This document shows, piece by piece, positions 53,725 to 62,351 of a stretch of DNA of 64,000 nucleotides. Location of the stretch: the NCBI GenBank assembly GCA_019359155.1, contig JAHHHV010000064.1, positions 62,001-126,000 on the forward strand. The letters are read 5' to 3'. A program made the translations under genes and the position numbers. This stretch comes from Pegethrix bostrychoides GSE-TBD4-15B. GTDB taxonomy: Bacteria; Cyanobacteriota; Cyanobacteriia; Elainellales; Elainellaceae. A model generated the notes under the pieces. The model did no database searches, was not told where the DNA came from, and saw only the letters and a list, made by a program, of their open reading frames with translations. Within the stretch, counting starts at the first letter, position 1. Each line of letters opens with the position of its first letter.

Positions 53725-54769
53725 CGACCGCATTGCGATTTTGCTGCATCAGGGCACCCAAAGCTCGCGCGGCAAAACGGGACTCTCTCTGCTGCGCTAC
53801 AGCGCGCTGCCGATTGTCGCCGTGATTGATCAAGACTGCGCGGGCGGAGAGTTGGCTAGCCTCACGGGCATTCAGCGCTCGGTGCCCATCGTCGCTTCGG
53901 TTGCAGCGGCGCTGGCCTACCAGCCTACGGCTCTAGCGATTGGCCTTGCGCCATCGGGCGGAGCCTTGCCGCAGCCCTGGCAGCAAGAAGTGCAGCAGGC
54001 GGTTGCCGCAGGGCTATCGGTCGTCAACGGTTTGCATACGCCGATGTCAGAAGATCCGGCGCTGACTGCGCTGCTGCATGATCAGGCCTGGATCTGGGAC
54101 GTACGCCGCGAGCCAGCAGGTTTGACAGTCGGCAGCGCCCAGGCCCGATTGCTCAGCTGTCTGCGAGTCTTGACCGTCGGCACCGATATGAGCATTGGCA
54201 AAATGTCAACCAGCCTAGAGCTACACCGAGCGGCAAGAGCCAGAGGACTCAAATCGCGGTTTCTGGCGACCGGGCAGACCGGGCTGATGCTGGGCGAGGA
54301 TGGCGTGCCGCTGGATGCCGTGCGGATTGATTTTGCGGCTGGAGCCGTTGAACAGCTGGTGATGCGCTATGGCTCCGACTACGATATTTTGCAGATCGAA
54401 GGGCAAGGTTCGCTGGTCAATCCGGCCTCTACCGCGACTCTGCCGCTGCTGCGTGGCAGTCAGCCGACGCACTTAATTCTGGTGCATCGCGCTGGACAAA
54501 CTCAGATCCAGAGCTTTCCGCACATTACAATTCCGCCTCTGCCCCAGGTGATTGAGCTATACGAGACGGTGGCGGCAGCTGGCGGCGCGTTTGCGGCTGC
54601 CAAAATTACCGCGATTGCGCTGAATACGCATCATTTGAGTCAGGTCGCCGCCCGTCAGTCCATCGCGGCAGTAGAGCAGGAAACGCACCTGCCCTGCACC
54701 GACCCAATTCGGTTTGGCGCTGAGCCGCTGCTGGAGGCAATTTTGGCTGCTCCATCAGCTCGGCTTTGA
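53711..54769 (+). CDS. DUF1611 P-loop family protein (DgcN-like)
   Basis: 352 residues: a Rossmann-like N-terminal domain (PIVAVIDQDCAGGELASLTG, GLAPSGGALPQPW, VVNGLHTPM) and a P-loop C-terminal domain (LTVGTDMSIGKMSTSLEL with GTDMSIGKM at the nucleotide site; EGQGSLVNPA). The TTG start at 53711 overlaps the epimerase stop by 14 bp, implying coupling. Members include the D-glutamate N-acetyltransferase DgcN. The C-terminus overlaps ccaA tail to tail by 15 bp. Confidence 0.88.
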   Translation: MLSPNDRIAILLHQGTQSSRGKTGLSLLRYSALPIVAVIDQDCAGGELASLTGIQRSVPIVASVAAALAYQPTALAIGLAPSGGALPQPWQQEVQQAVAAGLSVVNGLHTPMSEDPALTALLHDQAWIWDVRREPAGLTVGSAQARLLSCLRVLTVGTDMSIGKMSTSLELHRAARARGLKSRFLATGQTGLMLGEDGVPLDAVRIDFAAGAVEQLVMRYGSDYDILQIEGQGSLVNPASTATLPLLRGSQPTHLILVHRAGQTQIQSFPHITIPPLPQVIELYETVAAAGGAFAAAKITAIALNTHHLSQVAARQSIAAVEQETHLPCTDPIRFGAEPLLEAILAAPSARL

Positions 54770-55678
54770 GGGACTGCCGCCGTAAATCCGCTGTGCCTGC
54801 TCAGGAGAAAGCCAGAGCGGAGCCAGTTCTGGTAATGATTCTGGCAGGGGCGCGGGCGATGCAGCCAGTGGCTTGGCTTGGCCATTAGCGGCGGCTGGCT
54901 GAAGCGGCTGGACTGGCCGAGATGGCTGATAGATCGAACTACGACTCAGCTCCTCGGCATGGATTGCAGGCAGCTCACAGGCCACGGGCGGAGCCTGGGT
55001 TTTGGCATAGTGTCGGGGCTTTGGCACAATTCCATCGGCCTGCTCATGGTAGTCCAGCTGGCTTTGGGGCGGAATATAGGCATGTTTATCAATGTCATAG
55101 GCCAGCACTTCGCCCGTTTCTAGCAGATAAATCCAGCCGTAGAGCTTCAGCTTGCCCTGATAGATGCGTGAATGGACGACTGGATAGGTTTGGAGGTTCT
55201 TCATCTGGGTCAGCACGTTTTCCGCAATCGTGATTTCCAGCAGCTCTTCGCCCTGATAGTCGGGGTAGCTTTCAGTCACCAGACGGCGCGTGGCCTCGGC
55301 ATGTTTGAGCCAGTCGTAGACGAGCGGCATCTGCGTCTCAAGCTTGCCAATCTGAAGCAGCCCCTTCATCGCGCCGCAGTGCGAATGACCGCAAACCACA
55401 ACTTGCTCAATCCCTAGCGCTTGGATTGCATATTCAATTGCCGCGCCCTCGCCGCCGTTGGCTGCGCCGTAAGGTGGCACAATGTTGCCAGCATTCCGGA
55501 TCACAAACAGCTCGCCAATATCGGTCTGGGTGATCAAATTTGGATCAATGCGGGAGTCAGAGCAGGTGATGAATAGCACACGCGGCGCTTGGCCATGTGC
55601 AAGCTGCTCAAGCTGTTCGCGGTGAGTCGAGACATAGTTAGAGCGAAAGCTCTGCAAGCCCGTAATCAGTTTTTTCAT
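54755..55678 (-). CDS. ccaA: Beta-carbonic anhydrase, carboxysomal CcaA-like
   Basis: Interconverts bicarbonate and CO2; CcaA does so inside carboxysomes. 307 residues from ATG 55676-55678 (MKKLITGLQSFRSNYV); a GTG at 55729 would add 17. Zinc ligands are in FITCSDSRIDPNLI and CGHSHCGAMKGLLQ, with the RNAGNIVPPYG loop. About 90 residues follow the catalytic domain, Pro/Ala-rich and ending LWLSPEQAQRIYGGS; a C-terminal tail is how CcaA is recruited by CcmM, and the terminal motif may be that contact. No ccm genes are nearby. Confidence 0.9.
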   Translation of the reverse strand: MKKLITGLQSFRSNYVSTHREQLEQLAHGQAPRVLFITCSDSRIDPNLITQTDIGELFVIRNAGNIVPPYGAANGGEGAAIEYAIQALGIEQVVVCGHSHCGAMKGLLQIGKLETQMPLVYDWLKHAEATRRLVTESYPDYQGEELLEITIAENVLTQMKNLQTYPVVHSRIYQGKLKLYGWIYLLETGEVLAYDIDKHAYIPPQSQLDYHEQADGIVPKPRHYAKTQAPPVACELPAIHAEELSRSSIYQPSRPVQPLQPAAANGQAKPLAASPAPLPESLPELAPLWLSPEQAQRIYGGSPSKPS

Positions 55679-55851
55679 AGCCGATGGTTCACTCTCTGCT
55701 GCACTGTCTGATTTCACTCCCTGATTCACTCAGAGCCAGTTTCTCAAGTTTGACCTTGGACTCAAGCGATGGCAGGCAGATCTGGCAGGTTTAAAGATTT
55801 CAATGAACCATCTTGGCACAAATTAAGCGCCAATTTGTGCGTCCTAGAAAG

Positions 55852-55925
<74 letters not shown>

Positions 55926-56050
55926 AGGCTATTAGCCGAATCGCACTGACCAAATCGCACCGGCCAAGTTGCTTTAGCCAAGCTTTGCGTCAATCAAATC
56001 ATGCCAAAGCGCTCTGAGACCGAGCAGGTTGGTTATGATTTGACTAATTC

Positions 56051-56806
56051 TTGGGCAATCTAAAGTCTGAATCAGAGCTTTATGAGTCCCTGCACCACTA
56101 TAACATCAGTGCCCAAAGGCAGGAGTCGCGTGGTCGCACCATGTTCATTTTGAAACGGCAGGATGTTGAAATCTACAGCATTCAGCATCCCAAAAAAGAC
56201 CAGCAGGTTCCGGTATTGCGCTACCAAACGCAGAATTTTCGGCTGATTAGCGTCTTTAGCGCCGCCCAAGAGGAAGAAGCCAAAGCGCTTTGGCGAGACT
56301 TAACCGACAACCGGGGCAAAGCCTGCGTGCTGCTCGAAGAGCCAGAGCGCTACAGCGTCTGGGGGAAAATTCGGCTAGAGCAGCTTGAGGAATCCGTCGC
56401 GCCGACTGCGGGGGAGCTGCCAGCTTGCTCTGTGCAGGCCAGCTTGCTGCTGCTCCAGGCTGTCTATCTTGATATTGAAGATATGTTGGGTGCAAGGCAG
56501 GTCGCTGCTTTTCGTAAAGAGCTATTCGAAGCTTTCCGTCAGCATCAGCTCCCTCAAGCGAACCTGCCGGAAGCCATTGAACAGCTGCTTGTCGTTAACC
56601 CGCTGGCGCTGGTGCAGGTTCCCAACTGGCAAGAGCATCAGCTCCAGGGGCTGCTTCAGGCGTTGCACCGCATCGGCAAACAGCATTTTGGCAACGCCAA
56701 TTTTGTAGAGCGCGCCATGGAATCGCTTCAGGAATTACCCCACCAAGACCGAGAGGCTTTCTTAAAATGGCTGAAGCGCTCTCAGCTGGCGGAGCGGTGG
56801 CATTGA
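56051..56806 (+). CDS. Conserved cyanobacterial hypothetical protein
   Basis: 251 residues from TTG 56051; an ATG at 56141 (MFILKRQDVEIYSIQHPKKD) may be the true start, as the conserved part begins there, giving 221. The middle (LWRDLTDNRGKACVLLEEPERY, VWGKIRLEQL) looks like a small beta-domain, followed by a helical C-terminal region (FVERAMESLQELPHQDREAFLKWLKRSQ in two helices). I associate it weakly with an unnamed cyanobacterial family. Function unknown. Confidence 0.7.
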   Translation: MGNLKSESELYESLHHYNISAQRQESRGRTMFILKRQDVEIYSIQHPKKDQQVPVLRYQTQNFRLISVFSAAQEEEAKALWRDLTDNRGKACVLLEEPERYSVWGKIRLEQLEESVAPTAGELPACSVQASLLLLQAVYLDIEDMLGARQVAAFRKELFEAFRQHQLPQANLPEAIEQLLVVNPLALVQVPNWQEHQLQGLLQALHRIGKQHFGNANFVERAMESLQELPHQDREAFLKWLKRSQLAERWH

Positions 56807-56993
56807 GTTCTGCAGGTTTCTGCTATGCCAAGTATTCTAGTGAGATCGAGTTCTAGCCAGATTGAGAAACCGGATTGAGAAACCGGATTGAGAAAACAGT
56901 CCAAGCCATTTCCCCGACTTTGGGCATAATAAATGAAGCCTCAGAAAGCTAGAGCGCTATTTAGGCAGTCATCACAGCTTCAGGAGCGGGCTA

Positions 56994-57941
56994 TTGAATA
57001 AAAAAATTGCTCTGTCTGGTTCATCTCTACTCTCTGCCCGCAATGTTGTAATTGCCGCAGTGGCCTGGGCTGTGATCGCGCTGCTATTTTTCTTGACGTT
57101 CAGCGTTACGGCTCCAGGCACAGAGCGACCGGACTGGTATCAGAAAATTACCTATATCTTAGAAAATGGCGCTTTCTTGGCCGCTGCGTTTCTGTGCTTC
57201 CGTAACTGGCGCAGCGGCCAGATCGTCAGCGGCGGCACGGTTTGGTTAGCGTTAGGGCTGGGGATGCTGTCATATTTTATTGGCAACCTGCTGCTGGCCT
57301 ACTGGGAGATCAATTTAGGGCAAGAGCCTGCTGTCTCACCCGGCGACTTCTTTTTTATCCTGACCTATCTCTTCATGGGCTGGGGCATGCTGCGAGCCGT
57401 GATCTCTAGAGAGCTAAACCTGACTGCGTTACAGTGGCTGCTGGTGGCAGTGATCGGGGTTTTTGGCATCGTCATCGCAGTTTTCTCTAGCATTCCGCCC
57501 GATGCGGCAGGTGAGCTGGCGGGTGAAGTGGCGGGTGAAGTGGTAGGAGCTGTCGAGGCTCTACCTGATGCTTTACCTGATGCCACCGCGACCGTTCCGG
57601 CTTGGGCGACGGCAGTTGAAGTCTGGCTGAGTCCAATTGCAGAGCCGATCAAGTGGCTCTATATCATGGGCGATGTGATTCTAGTCGGGATGGCTTCGAT
57701 GCTGCTGTTAGCATTTTGGGGCGGGCGATTTTCGCTCTCCTGGCGGTTCATTGCCCTGTCGGCTTTCTCCTTTTACATTTCCGACATTTGGTTTAACTAC
57801 GCTACAAACTACATTCCTGATTACCAAACGGGTGCATTGCCGGAAGTTTTCTGGATTTTCAGCGCTTGCTTCATGGCGATTGGAGCTGCGTTAGAATATG
57901 ACCTCTCGACTCGGCGGCAGAGTCGGCGGAAGCGAGCTTGA
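56994..57941 (+). CDS. Multi-spanning membrane protein
   Basis: 315 residues from TTG 56994 with seven or eight predicted helices, for example VVIAAVAWAVIALLFFLTF, GTVWLALGLGMLSYFIG, LLVAVIGVFGIVIAVF and ILVGMASMLLLAFWGG. A 45-residue periplasmic or cytoplasmic loop contains a 12-bp in-frame duplication (57518-57541, AGEVAGEV) and an ALPDALPDA repeat. The C-terminus is basic (STRRQSRRKRA). No catalytic motif; function unknown. Confidence 0.78.
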   Translation: MNKKIALSGSSLLSARNVVIAAVAWAVIALLFFLTFSVTAPGTERPDWYQKITYILENGAFLAAAFLCFRNWRSGQIVSGGTVWLALGLGMLSYFIGNLLLAYWEINLGQEPAVSPGDFFFILTYLFMGWGMLRAVISRELNLTALQWLLVAVIGVFGIVIAVFSSIPPDAAGELAGEVAGEVVGAVEALPDALPDATATVPAWATAVEVWLSPIAEPIKWLYIMGDVILVGMASMLLLAFWGGRFSLSWRFIALSAFSFYISDIWFNYATNYIPDYQTGALPEVFWIFSACFMAIGAALEYDLSTRRQSRRKRA

Positions 57942-58054
57942 TAGCAACTGGGGCAGGCTGCATCGCGGGTTCGAGTCGAAAGATGCTAGAAAAGATCTCA
58001 AAGAATATTCCTCAAGAATATTTCGTTTGCCCAAACAGCGCATAAAATGCGAAA

Positions 58055-58072
58055 AGCCTGAGCGCACAGGCT
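58055..58072 (-). terminator. Hairpin upstream of the HTH-protein gene
   Basis: Read on the minus strand, AGCCTG, a 6-base loop, CAGGCT, then TTTTCGCATTTT has terminator shape, but no minus-strand gene leads into it. On the plus strand it would lie in the leader of the 58143 gene. Confidence 0.3.
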
Positions 58073-58142
58073 GGGAAAAGCCGAAGGCAAGCTGTTGTGC
58101 TTGCTACAATTTGATAGCTGATGACCGTTTGGAACTTCCGGA

Positions 58143-59285
58143 ATGCCTCCTAAAAAACTGTCTGACTCTGATAAGCAAGAAATCCTCAGCCAATACCGTA
58201 ATTCAGATGAAACGACAGTCTCGCTGGCCGTGCAGTATGGCGTCAGCACCAGCACAGTTAGCCGTTTTTTGAAGCAGTATCTTGCCGAATCTGAATATGA
58301 GGCGCTGGTGCAGAAAAAGCGGAGCGGTGGCAGAAGCCCTGCTGAACCCGCCAAGAGCCAGGTTAGTCAGGCGACGCTGCCCGGTTTGGCTGACGCGGCG
58401 CGCCCGACCCGGAAATCAGCAGAGCGCGTGGCTTTTCCGTCGGCTTCTGAAGCAGCCGATCCAGAATTTCTCGCCGATCCAGACGCTGAGGATCTTGATA
58501 AACCTCAGCGTCGTCAGCGCCGTCGCGTCACCGCCGGCTTAATCTCAGCAGAACAGCTGGCGGCTTCAGTAGCGCATCTTTCTCAGCTGGAGCAGGCTCC
58601 CATCTCCAAAGGCTCGGCAGATGAAGCGTTGACACTGGAGCTAGATGCAGACGATGAGTTTGATCTAGACGAGCTGGAATCAACTCAACCTGAACACGAG
58701 CAGCTTGGCTCAACCGAGCGCAAATCAGTCAGTCCAAAACTCGTAATTCCTGCACCCACTCGTCCGCTGCCCGTGCCCAAGACAGCTGTGGTGCTGGAAA
58801 TGAACGAGAGCGACGAGGGCGATGACCTTACGGATCTTGCCGACCTCGATGATGACGATCTCGATGATCTAGATGACGAGAACGATGACGATGACGATCA
58901 AGGAGATGAAGAGGGCTTCGATGAGGCTGACTCGCTCTCTGCCTTTGATGCAATGCAGCTTCAGTCCGGCGGCAATCTTCAGATCCTGCCGCTGCCAGAC
59001 AACGCTTTGCCTCGAACCTGCTACGTCGTCGTTGATCGCTCTTCGGAGCTGATTACTCGCCCCCTCAAAGAATTTGCCGATCTAGGTCAGATTCAGAACC
59101 AGGAAACGCAGGACAAAACGCTGCCAATCTTCGACAACCATCGGGTCGCCAAACGTTTTTTGCGGCGGATGCAGCGGATTGTCAAAGTCCCAGATGGTCG
59201 CATCTTCCAGAAGGTAAAGCCCTATCTACAGGCCAAAGGCATCACGCATCTGCTGATTGACGGTCAGATCTATTCGCTGCAATAG
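58143..59285 (+). CDS. Cyanobacterial helix-turn-helix protein with acidic linker
   Basis: 380 residues. The N-terminal 60 form a transposase-like HTH (SDSDKQEILSQYRNSDETTVS, QYGVSTSTVSRFLKQYL). A long disordered middle has a pure acidic tract (DDDDLDDLDDENDDDDDQ). The C-terminal 100 residues are an ordered, conserved-looking domain (ALPRTCYVVVDRSSELI, RVAKRFLRRMQRIVKVPDG, GITHLLIDGQIYSLQ). It is found in many cyanobacteria and is not a transposase, as no catalytic domain is present. Role in gene control is likely but unproven. Confidence 0.78.
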   Translation: MPPKKLSDSDKQEILSQYRNSDETTVSLAVQYGVSTSTVSRFLKQYLAESEYEALVQKKRSGGRSPAEPAKSQVSQATLPGLADAARPTRKSAERVAFPSASEAADPEFLADPDAEDLDKPQRRQRRRVTAGLISAEQLAASVAHLSQLEQAPISKGSADEALTLELDADDEFDLDELESTQPEHEQLGSTERKSVSPKLVIPAPTRPLPVPKTAVVLEMNESDEGDDLTDLADLDDDDLDDLDDENDDDDDQGDEEGFDEADSLSAFDAMQLQSGGNLQILPLPDNALPRTCYVVVDRSSELITRPLKEFADLGQIQNQETQDKTLPIFDNHRVAKRFLRRMQRIVKVPDGRIFQKVKPYLQAKGITHLLIDGQIYSLQ

Positions 59286-59340
59286 GCTCGCTAACAGGTC
59301 TGCAGCGAGAGATGCGCTGCCAGCACAATCGCTGCTGGCT

Positions 59341-59553
59341 CTAAAACGTGCGAGTCGCCTGCCAGAATCCGATGGCCAAGGCTGCTCCTACCATCCCTAC
59401 CGAAGCGCTAAAGGCCAAGACCAGCCCCAGCGGGATTGCCACTGACTGAACGGTGAGAAACTGCAAAACGACGGGTGTAGCGTTCTGAATCGCAATCAGC
59501 GCTACAGCGCTAATCCAAATGGCCAAAACGAGCGAGGTGATAAAGCGCGTCAT
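59341..59553 (-). CDS. Small LapA/DUF1049-like membrane protein
   Basis: 70 residues with two helices: FITSLVLAIWISAVALIAIQN and VAIPLGLVLAFSASVGMVGA, separated by the short ATPVVLQFLTVQS strand. This two-helix pattern matches LapA-domain (DUF1049) inner-membrane proteins. It lies 51 bp from the lipoprotein gene on the same strand and may be cotranscribed with it. Confidence 0.78.
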   Translation of the reverse strand: MTRFITSLVLAIWISAVALIAIQNATPVVLQFLTVQSVAIPLGLVLAFSASVGMVGAALAIGFWQATRTF

Positions 59554-59604
59554 AGGATGCGAGGGGCAGGGTGGGCTAATTACTGGCTAATTGCTCTAGT
59601 GTAC

Positions 59605-60327
59605 TTAAGGGTTGGGAGATTCAGAGGAACAGTCTTCGGTGAGACAAACCACCAAGACCGACTGGATCACCGCATCTTCGCGGAACTGCTGGGTTTCGTT
59701 GTAGCTAGCTTGTGGAGTCGCGTAGATTCCGGCAGGCGAGGCGTTGCCGTTACCCGTGCCAAACGACAGAGCCGGGGGCTGCTTGGCAAACCGAGCATAT
59801 TCTCTCGACTCGTTTTGGGTGTTGTAGGAGAGCGTTGCCTGTCCGTAGACTTGCTCTGCTTCAGAAATCGGAGTCTTCGTGCCGATATTTTCAGCAGTGC
59901 GAAATTTTGGGTTGTCGGTCAAAATGCCCTGAATTGGATCGCTGTCGCTCAGCGTTTGGCCGCTCAAATAGAGAATGTAGTACTGCACTTCGCCCGCTTG
60001 GCGAATGGCCACAGCGTCAAAGTCAGCAATGAAGGGTGACTTGACCGCAAGTTCAGCATCGGCTCCCAGCGTTCGCTTCAGGTCGCCGTAGGTCATACCG
60101 AGCCGTGCTGCGCCAATCCCCTGCGCCGAAATCAGGCTGGTTTCTGGACTGGGGCTAGGACTGGGCGTGGCGCTCACCTGCGGACTAGAGGTCACCGGTG
60201 ACTGAGGGCTTGCTGAAGCCGCTGGACTAGGAGCTGAAATCTGGGAATCAGAGCTACCGTTACAGCCCGCCAGCGTCAGCAGCAGCAGCGCACCGGCGGC
60301 AAGAGAGGAGGGAGCAGAAAAGACCAT
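59605..60327 (-). CDS. Lipoprotein of unknown function
   Basis: 240 residues from ATG 60325-60327, chosen because it gives a clean lipoprotein signal ending LTLAGC; GAGGAG lies upstream. A Ser/Pro-rich spacer follows, then a domain of about 150 residues beginning IGAARLGMTYGDLKRTLGAD, which resembles small secreted domains common in cyanobacteria and other bacteria. Two cysteines near the C-terminus (VVCLTEDC) may form a disulphide. Function unknown. Confidence 0.75.
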   Translation of the reverse strand: MVFSAPSSLAAGALLLLTLAGCNGSSDSQISAPSPAASASPQSPVTSSPQVSATPSPSPSPETSLISAQGIGAARLGMTYGDLKRTLGADAELAVKSPFIADFDAVAIRQAGEVQYYILYLSGQTLSDSDPIQGILTDNPKFRTAENIGTKTPISEAEQVYGQATLSYNTQNESREYARFAKQPPALSFGTGNGNASPAGIYATPQASYNETQQFREDAVIQSVLVVCLTEDCSSESPNP

Positions 60328-60530
60328 GCAGGTTGCATATCCGTTGAACATCAACAGCGAGAGACAGGCTAAGGAACGCAAATTATGGCTAGACAGAGCC
60401 AGCCGACAGGTTGCTTCAGCCGCATGTCCAGCCTTAACGATTTTAATTGCTGAGTGGCTAGCCTGACTAGCTCTTCCAGTCCAGTGAACCCGATGCAGCT
60501 AGGCCAAGATCGCTGGCTGACAATCGGTCG

Positions 60531-60911
60531 CTAGCAGTAGGAGCCGATATCCTCACCGCATTCATCGACCAGATAGCAGAGCGCCCGAAATCGCAGCATC
60601 ACTAGCTGATCGTAGAAGGGGTTGAGCTTGCAGAGCGGCGGAATATGCGCCAACGTGCGGCCTAAGAGCTTCACGTCACGCTCAAACGGGCAGTGGGCTG
60701 GAATCAGCTTGGCAATCCAGCGGGCGGTTTTGGGATTTCGCACGTTGAATTCATCTAGCCAGCGGCGAATGGGGCGCAGCGGGCTGTAGCTTGCGGGCTG
60801 AGTCGAGCTGCCTGTCGAGCTAGGTTGGGTAAAAGCTGCTGGGCTGGCTTGAGATGAGCTTGAGTTGGGTGAGCTTGAGTTGGGTGAACGGAGCGTTGAT
60901 GAAGTGTCCAT
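60531..60911 (-). CDS. Mo-dependent nitrogenase C-terminal-domain protein
   Basis: 126 residues. A Ser/Pro/Asn-rich head with a 15-bp in-frame duplication (60856-60885, SSPNS repeated) precedes the conserved domain: LRPIRRWLDEFNVRNPKTAR, LIPAHCPFERDVKLLGRTLAHIPPLCKLNP in two blocks, and RALCYLVDECGED. This is the Mo-nitrogenase C-terminal domain (Pfam Mo-nitro_C), widespread as a stand-alone protein in cyanobacteria, including non-fixers. No nif gene is in the window, so a link to nitrogen fixation is not supported here. Confidence 0.85.
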   Translation of the reverse strand: MDTSSTLRSPNSSSPNSSSSQASPAAFTQPSSTGSSTQPASYSPLRPIRRWLDEFNVRNPKTARWIAKLIPAHCPFERDVKLLGRTLAHIPPLCKLNPFYDQLVMLRFRALCYLVDECGEDIGSYC

Positions 60912-60933
60912 ACTTTCGCGTTCTAGTTTATCG

Positions 60934-60962
60934 ACCGAGTGACCACTTAACGATCACTCGGT
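60934..60962. promoter_or_regulatory. 9-bp palindrome ACCGAGTGA-N11-TCACTCGGT
   Basis: Perfect 9-bp arms around an 11-bp centre, 22 bp upstream of the Mo-nitro_C-domain start. The shape suits a TetR-type operator at the promoter. The 400-bp gap 60912-61313 otherwise shows no convincing gene. Confidence 0.55.
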
Positions 60963-61313
60963 AGTTATGAACTGGTCTTGCCTTCAGCATAGGCAGGGGA
61001 TCATAAGAAGTTATTAAAGGAAGTAAAAATCCTGGGTAATTTCACGAAAGTTTCATGAAACTTCCAGGGCACTTTGAACAAATTTGGCGCATTCGGTGAA
61101 TTGCCAAACTGTGAATTGATACCTGCTGCGAGTTGGTGATTATAGAGTCTATGACTGTCAACGATTTATAGATGTTCAGATTTGACCGTTTGACTCAGCA
61201 AGTTGTGGCGGACGAAAGTAACGTGTTGAGGAGATACGGCGCGCTGGTGTATTGCGCTAGGTCATTGGTCTGGGGCGTTTGGCGCAGCAGTCAAATTGGC
61301 TGGGTCGTCTGGG

Positions 61314-62087
61314 TTAGGGTGAACTGGGCTGCCAGGGAAGATCGGCAGGCGTATGCTGCCGTCGTAAGTATACCTCAAGTGCATGAGCAACGTCTCCTCT
61401 GGTCATTGGGTCAAGTGGGGCAATCTTCTGCGTGGGTTTGAGGTTGATAAAGCCTTCGTAGAGCGCGGTTGCCATGGATTTTCTTGCCCAGCCGGGAATG
61501 TCAGAGGCATCGCTGTAAGGCTGCAAAATCTGAGCGATGGTCGCATCGGGAAACTGAAATACGCCGTAGGCTTGGGCAATAATTGAAAAGGCTTCGGCAC
61601 GGGTGACTCGCTGCTCTGGGAAAAAGCGACCGGCTCGATAGCCCGACATGATCTGATGGCGCAGCACCGTCTGGATGTCGGCATAAGCCCAGTGAGAGGG
61701 CGGTAGATCTTGGAGCTTTTGGGCTGATTGGCTGGCTGATTGATTAGGTGGCTGATTAGCTGGCTGGCGCTCGTTGAGCCGAAAAGCCTTGACCAGAATG
61801 CTGGCTAGCTCTGCTCGACTCAGCGCCCGCTCTTCCTGAAAACTGCCGTCTGACTCAAGACTCATCCAGCCCGCAGCGACAACGTCAGCAATCGCCTGGT
61901 TGGCCTGGTTGCGATCTGGCTCTGGGGGCTGGGAATCTGGATTGGGATCTGGACTTGGGAACTGGTTAATCAGCTGATTGGACAGCGAGTTGGAGGCTTG
62001 ATCAGGAAACTGAACCTGCGCCACCGCGCTCAGGCTGGTTAGCAGCAGGGTTAGAGACAGCGCACTCAAAAATCGCTCTTTCTTCAT
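61314..62087 (-). CDS. SLH-domain envelope protein
   Basis: 257 residues from ATG 62085-62087 (after AGGAG), with a signal peptide (FLSALSLTLLLTSLSAVAQ). A Pro/Asn/Gln linker is followed by two to three SLH-like segments: ADVVAAGWMSLESDGSFQEERALSRAELA (in pieces), LPPSHWAYADIQTVL with GYRAGRFFPEQRVTRAEAF, and ARKSMATALYEGFINL with DPMTRGDVA. SLH domains anchor outer-membrane porins or surface proteins to peptidoglycan. No porin barrel follows. Confidence 0.88.
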   Translation of the reverse strand: MKKERFLSALSLTLLLTSLSAVAQVQFPDQASNSLSNQLINQFPSPDPNPDSQPPEPDRNQANQAIADVVAAGWMSLESDGSFQEERALSRAELASILVKAFRLNERQPANQPPNQSASQSAQKLQDLPPSHWAYADIQTVLRHQIMSGYRAGRFFPEQRVTRAEAFSIIAQAYGVFQFPDATIAQILQPYSDASDIPGWARKSMATALYEGFINLKPTQKIAPLDPMTRGDVAHALEVYLRRQHTPADLPWQPSSP

Positions 62088-62351
62088 ATGGATCACTCCT
62101 GCGAACGGGCACAGCCGAACTTACCTGTAAATTTAACCGATAGCTGGCTTAACAACTAGCGGCCTCTAGACTCAAGCTCTCTGTGACTGAAAAGCCGCCT
62201 GTTTTGTTCGCCTCGTAGAACAAACATCTCAAAATTTTAGAAATTGTACAGAATTCTCAAAAAGGTGAGACGTATTCAGCGACGTATTCAGCGCTGATTC
62301 TGCTGTGATCCCCAACATTAAGTTGCGATCCCCAGTTAATCTCCGGTATTT
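62088..62351. other. Intergenic region between the SLH gene and the hybrid kinase
   Basis: No gene is seen. It contains AT-rich sequence (TCTCAAAATTTTAGAAATT) and a close duplication of GACGTATTCAGC (about 62270-62290), and should hold the SLH promoter. Confidence 0.5.

Noticed and set aside
57955-58000. tRNA T-arm-like sequence GCGGGTTCGAGTC
   Set aside because: The 3' side of the arm and the acceptor and anticodon stems are missing; no cloverleaf can be drawn.
58143-59285. Transposase
   Set aside because: The N-terminal helix-turn-helix looks transposase-like, but there is no DDE or other catalytic domain and the gene has no terminal inverted repeats.
60531-60911. Evidence for nitrogen fixation
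   Set aside because: The domain name mentions nitrogenase, but stand-alone versions are common in non-fixing cyanobacteria and no nif gene is present.
61172-61441. 89-residue plus-strand frame before the SLH gene
   Set aside because: It runs into the 3' end of the SLH gene antisense and has no recognisable features or ribosome-binding site.
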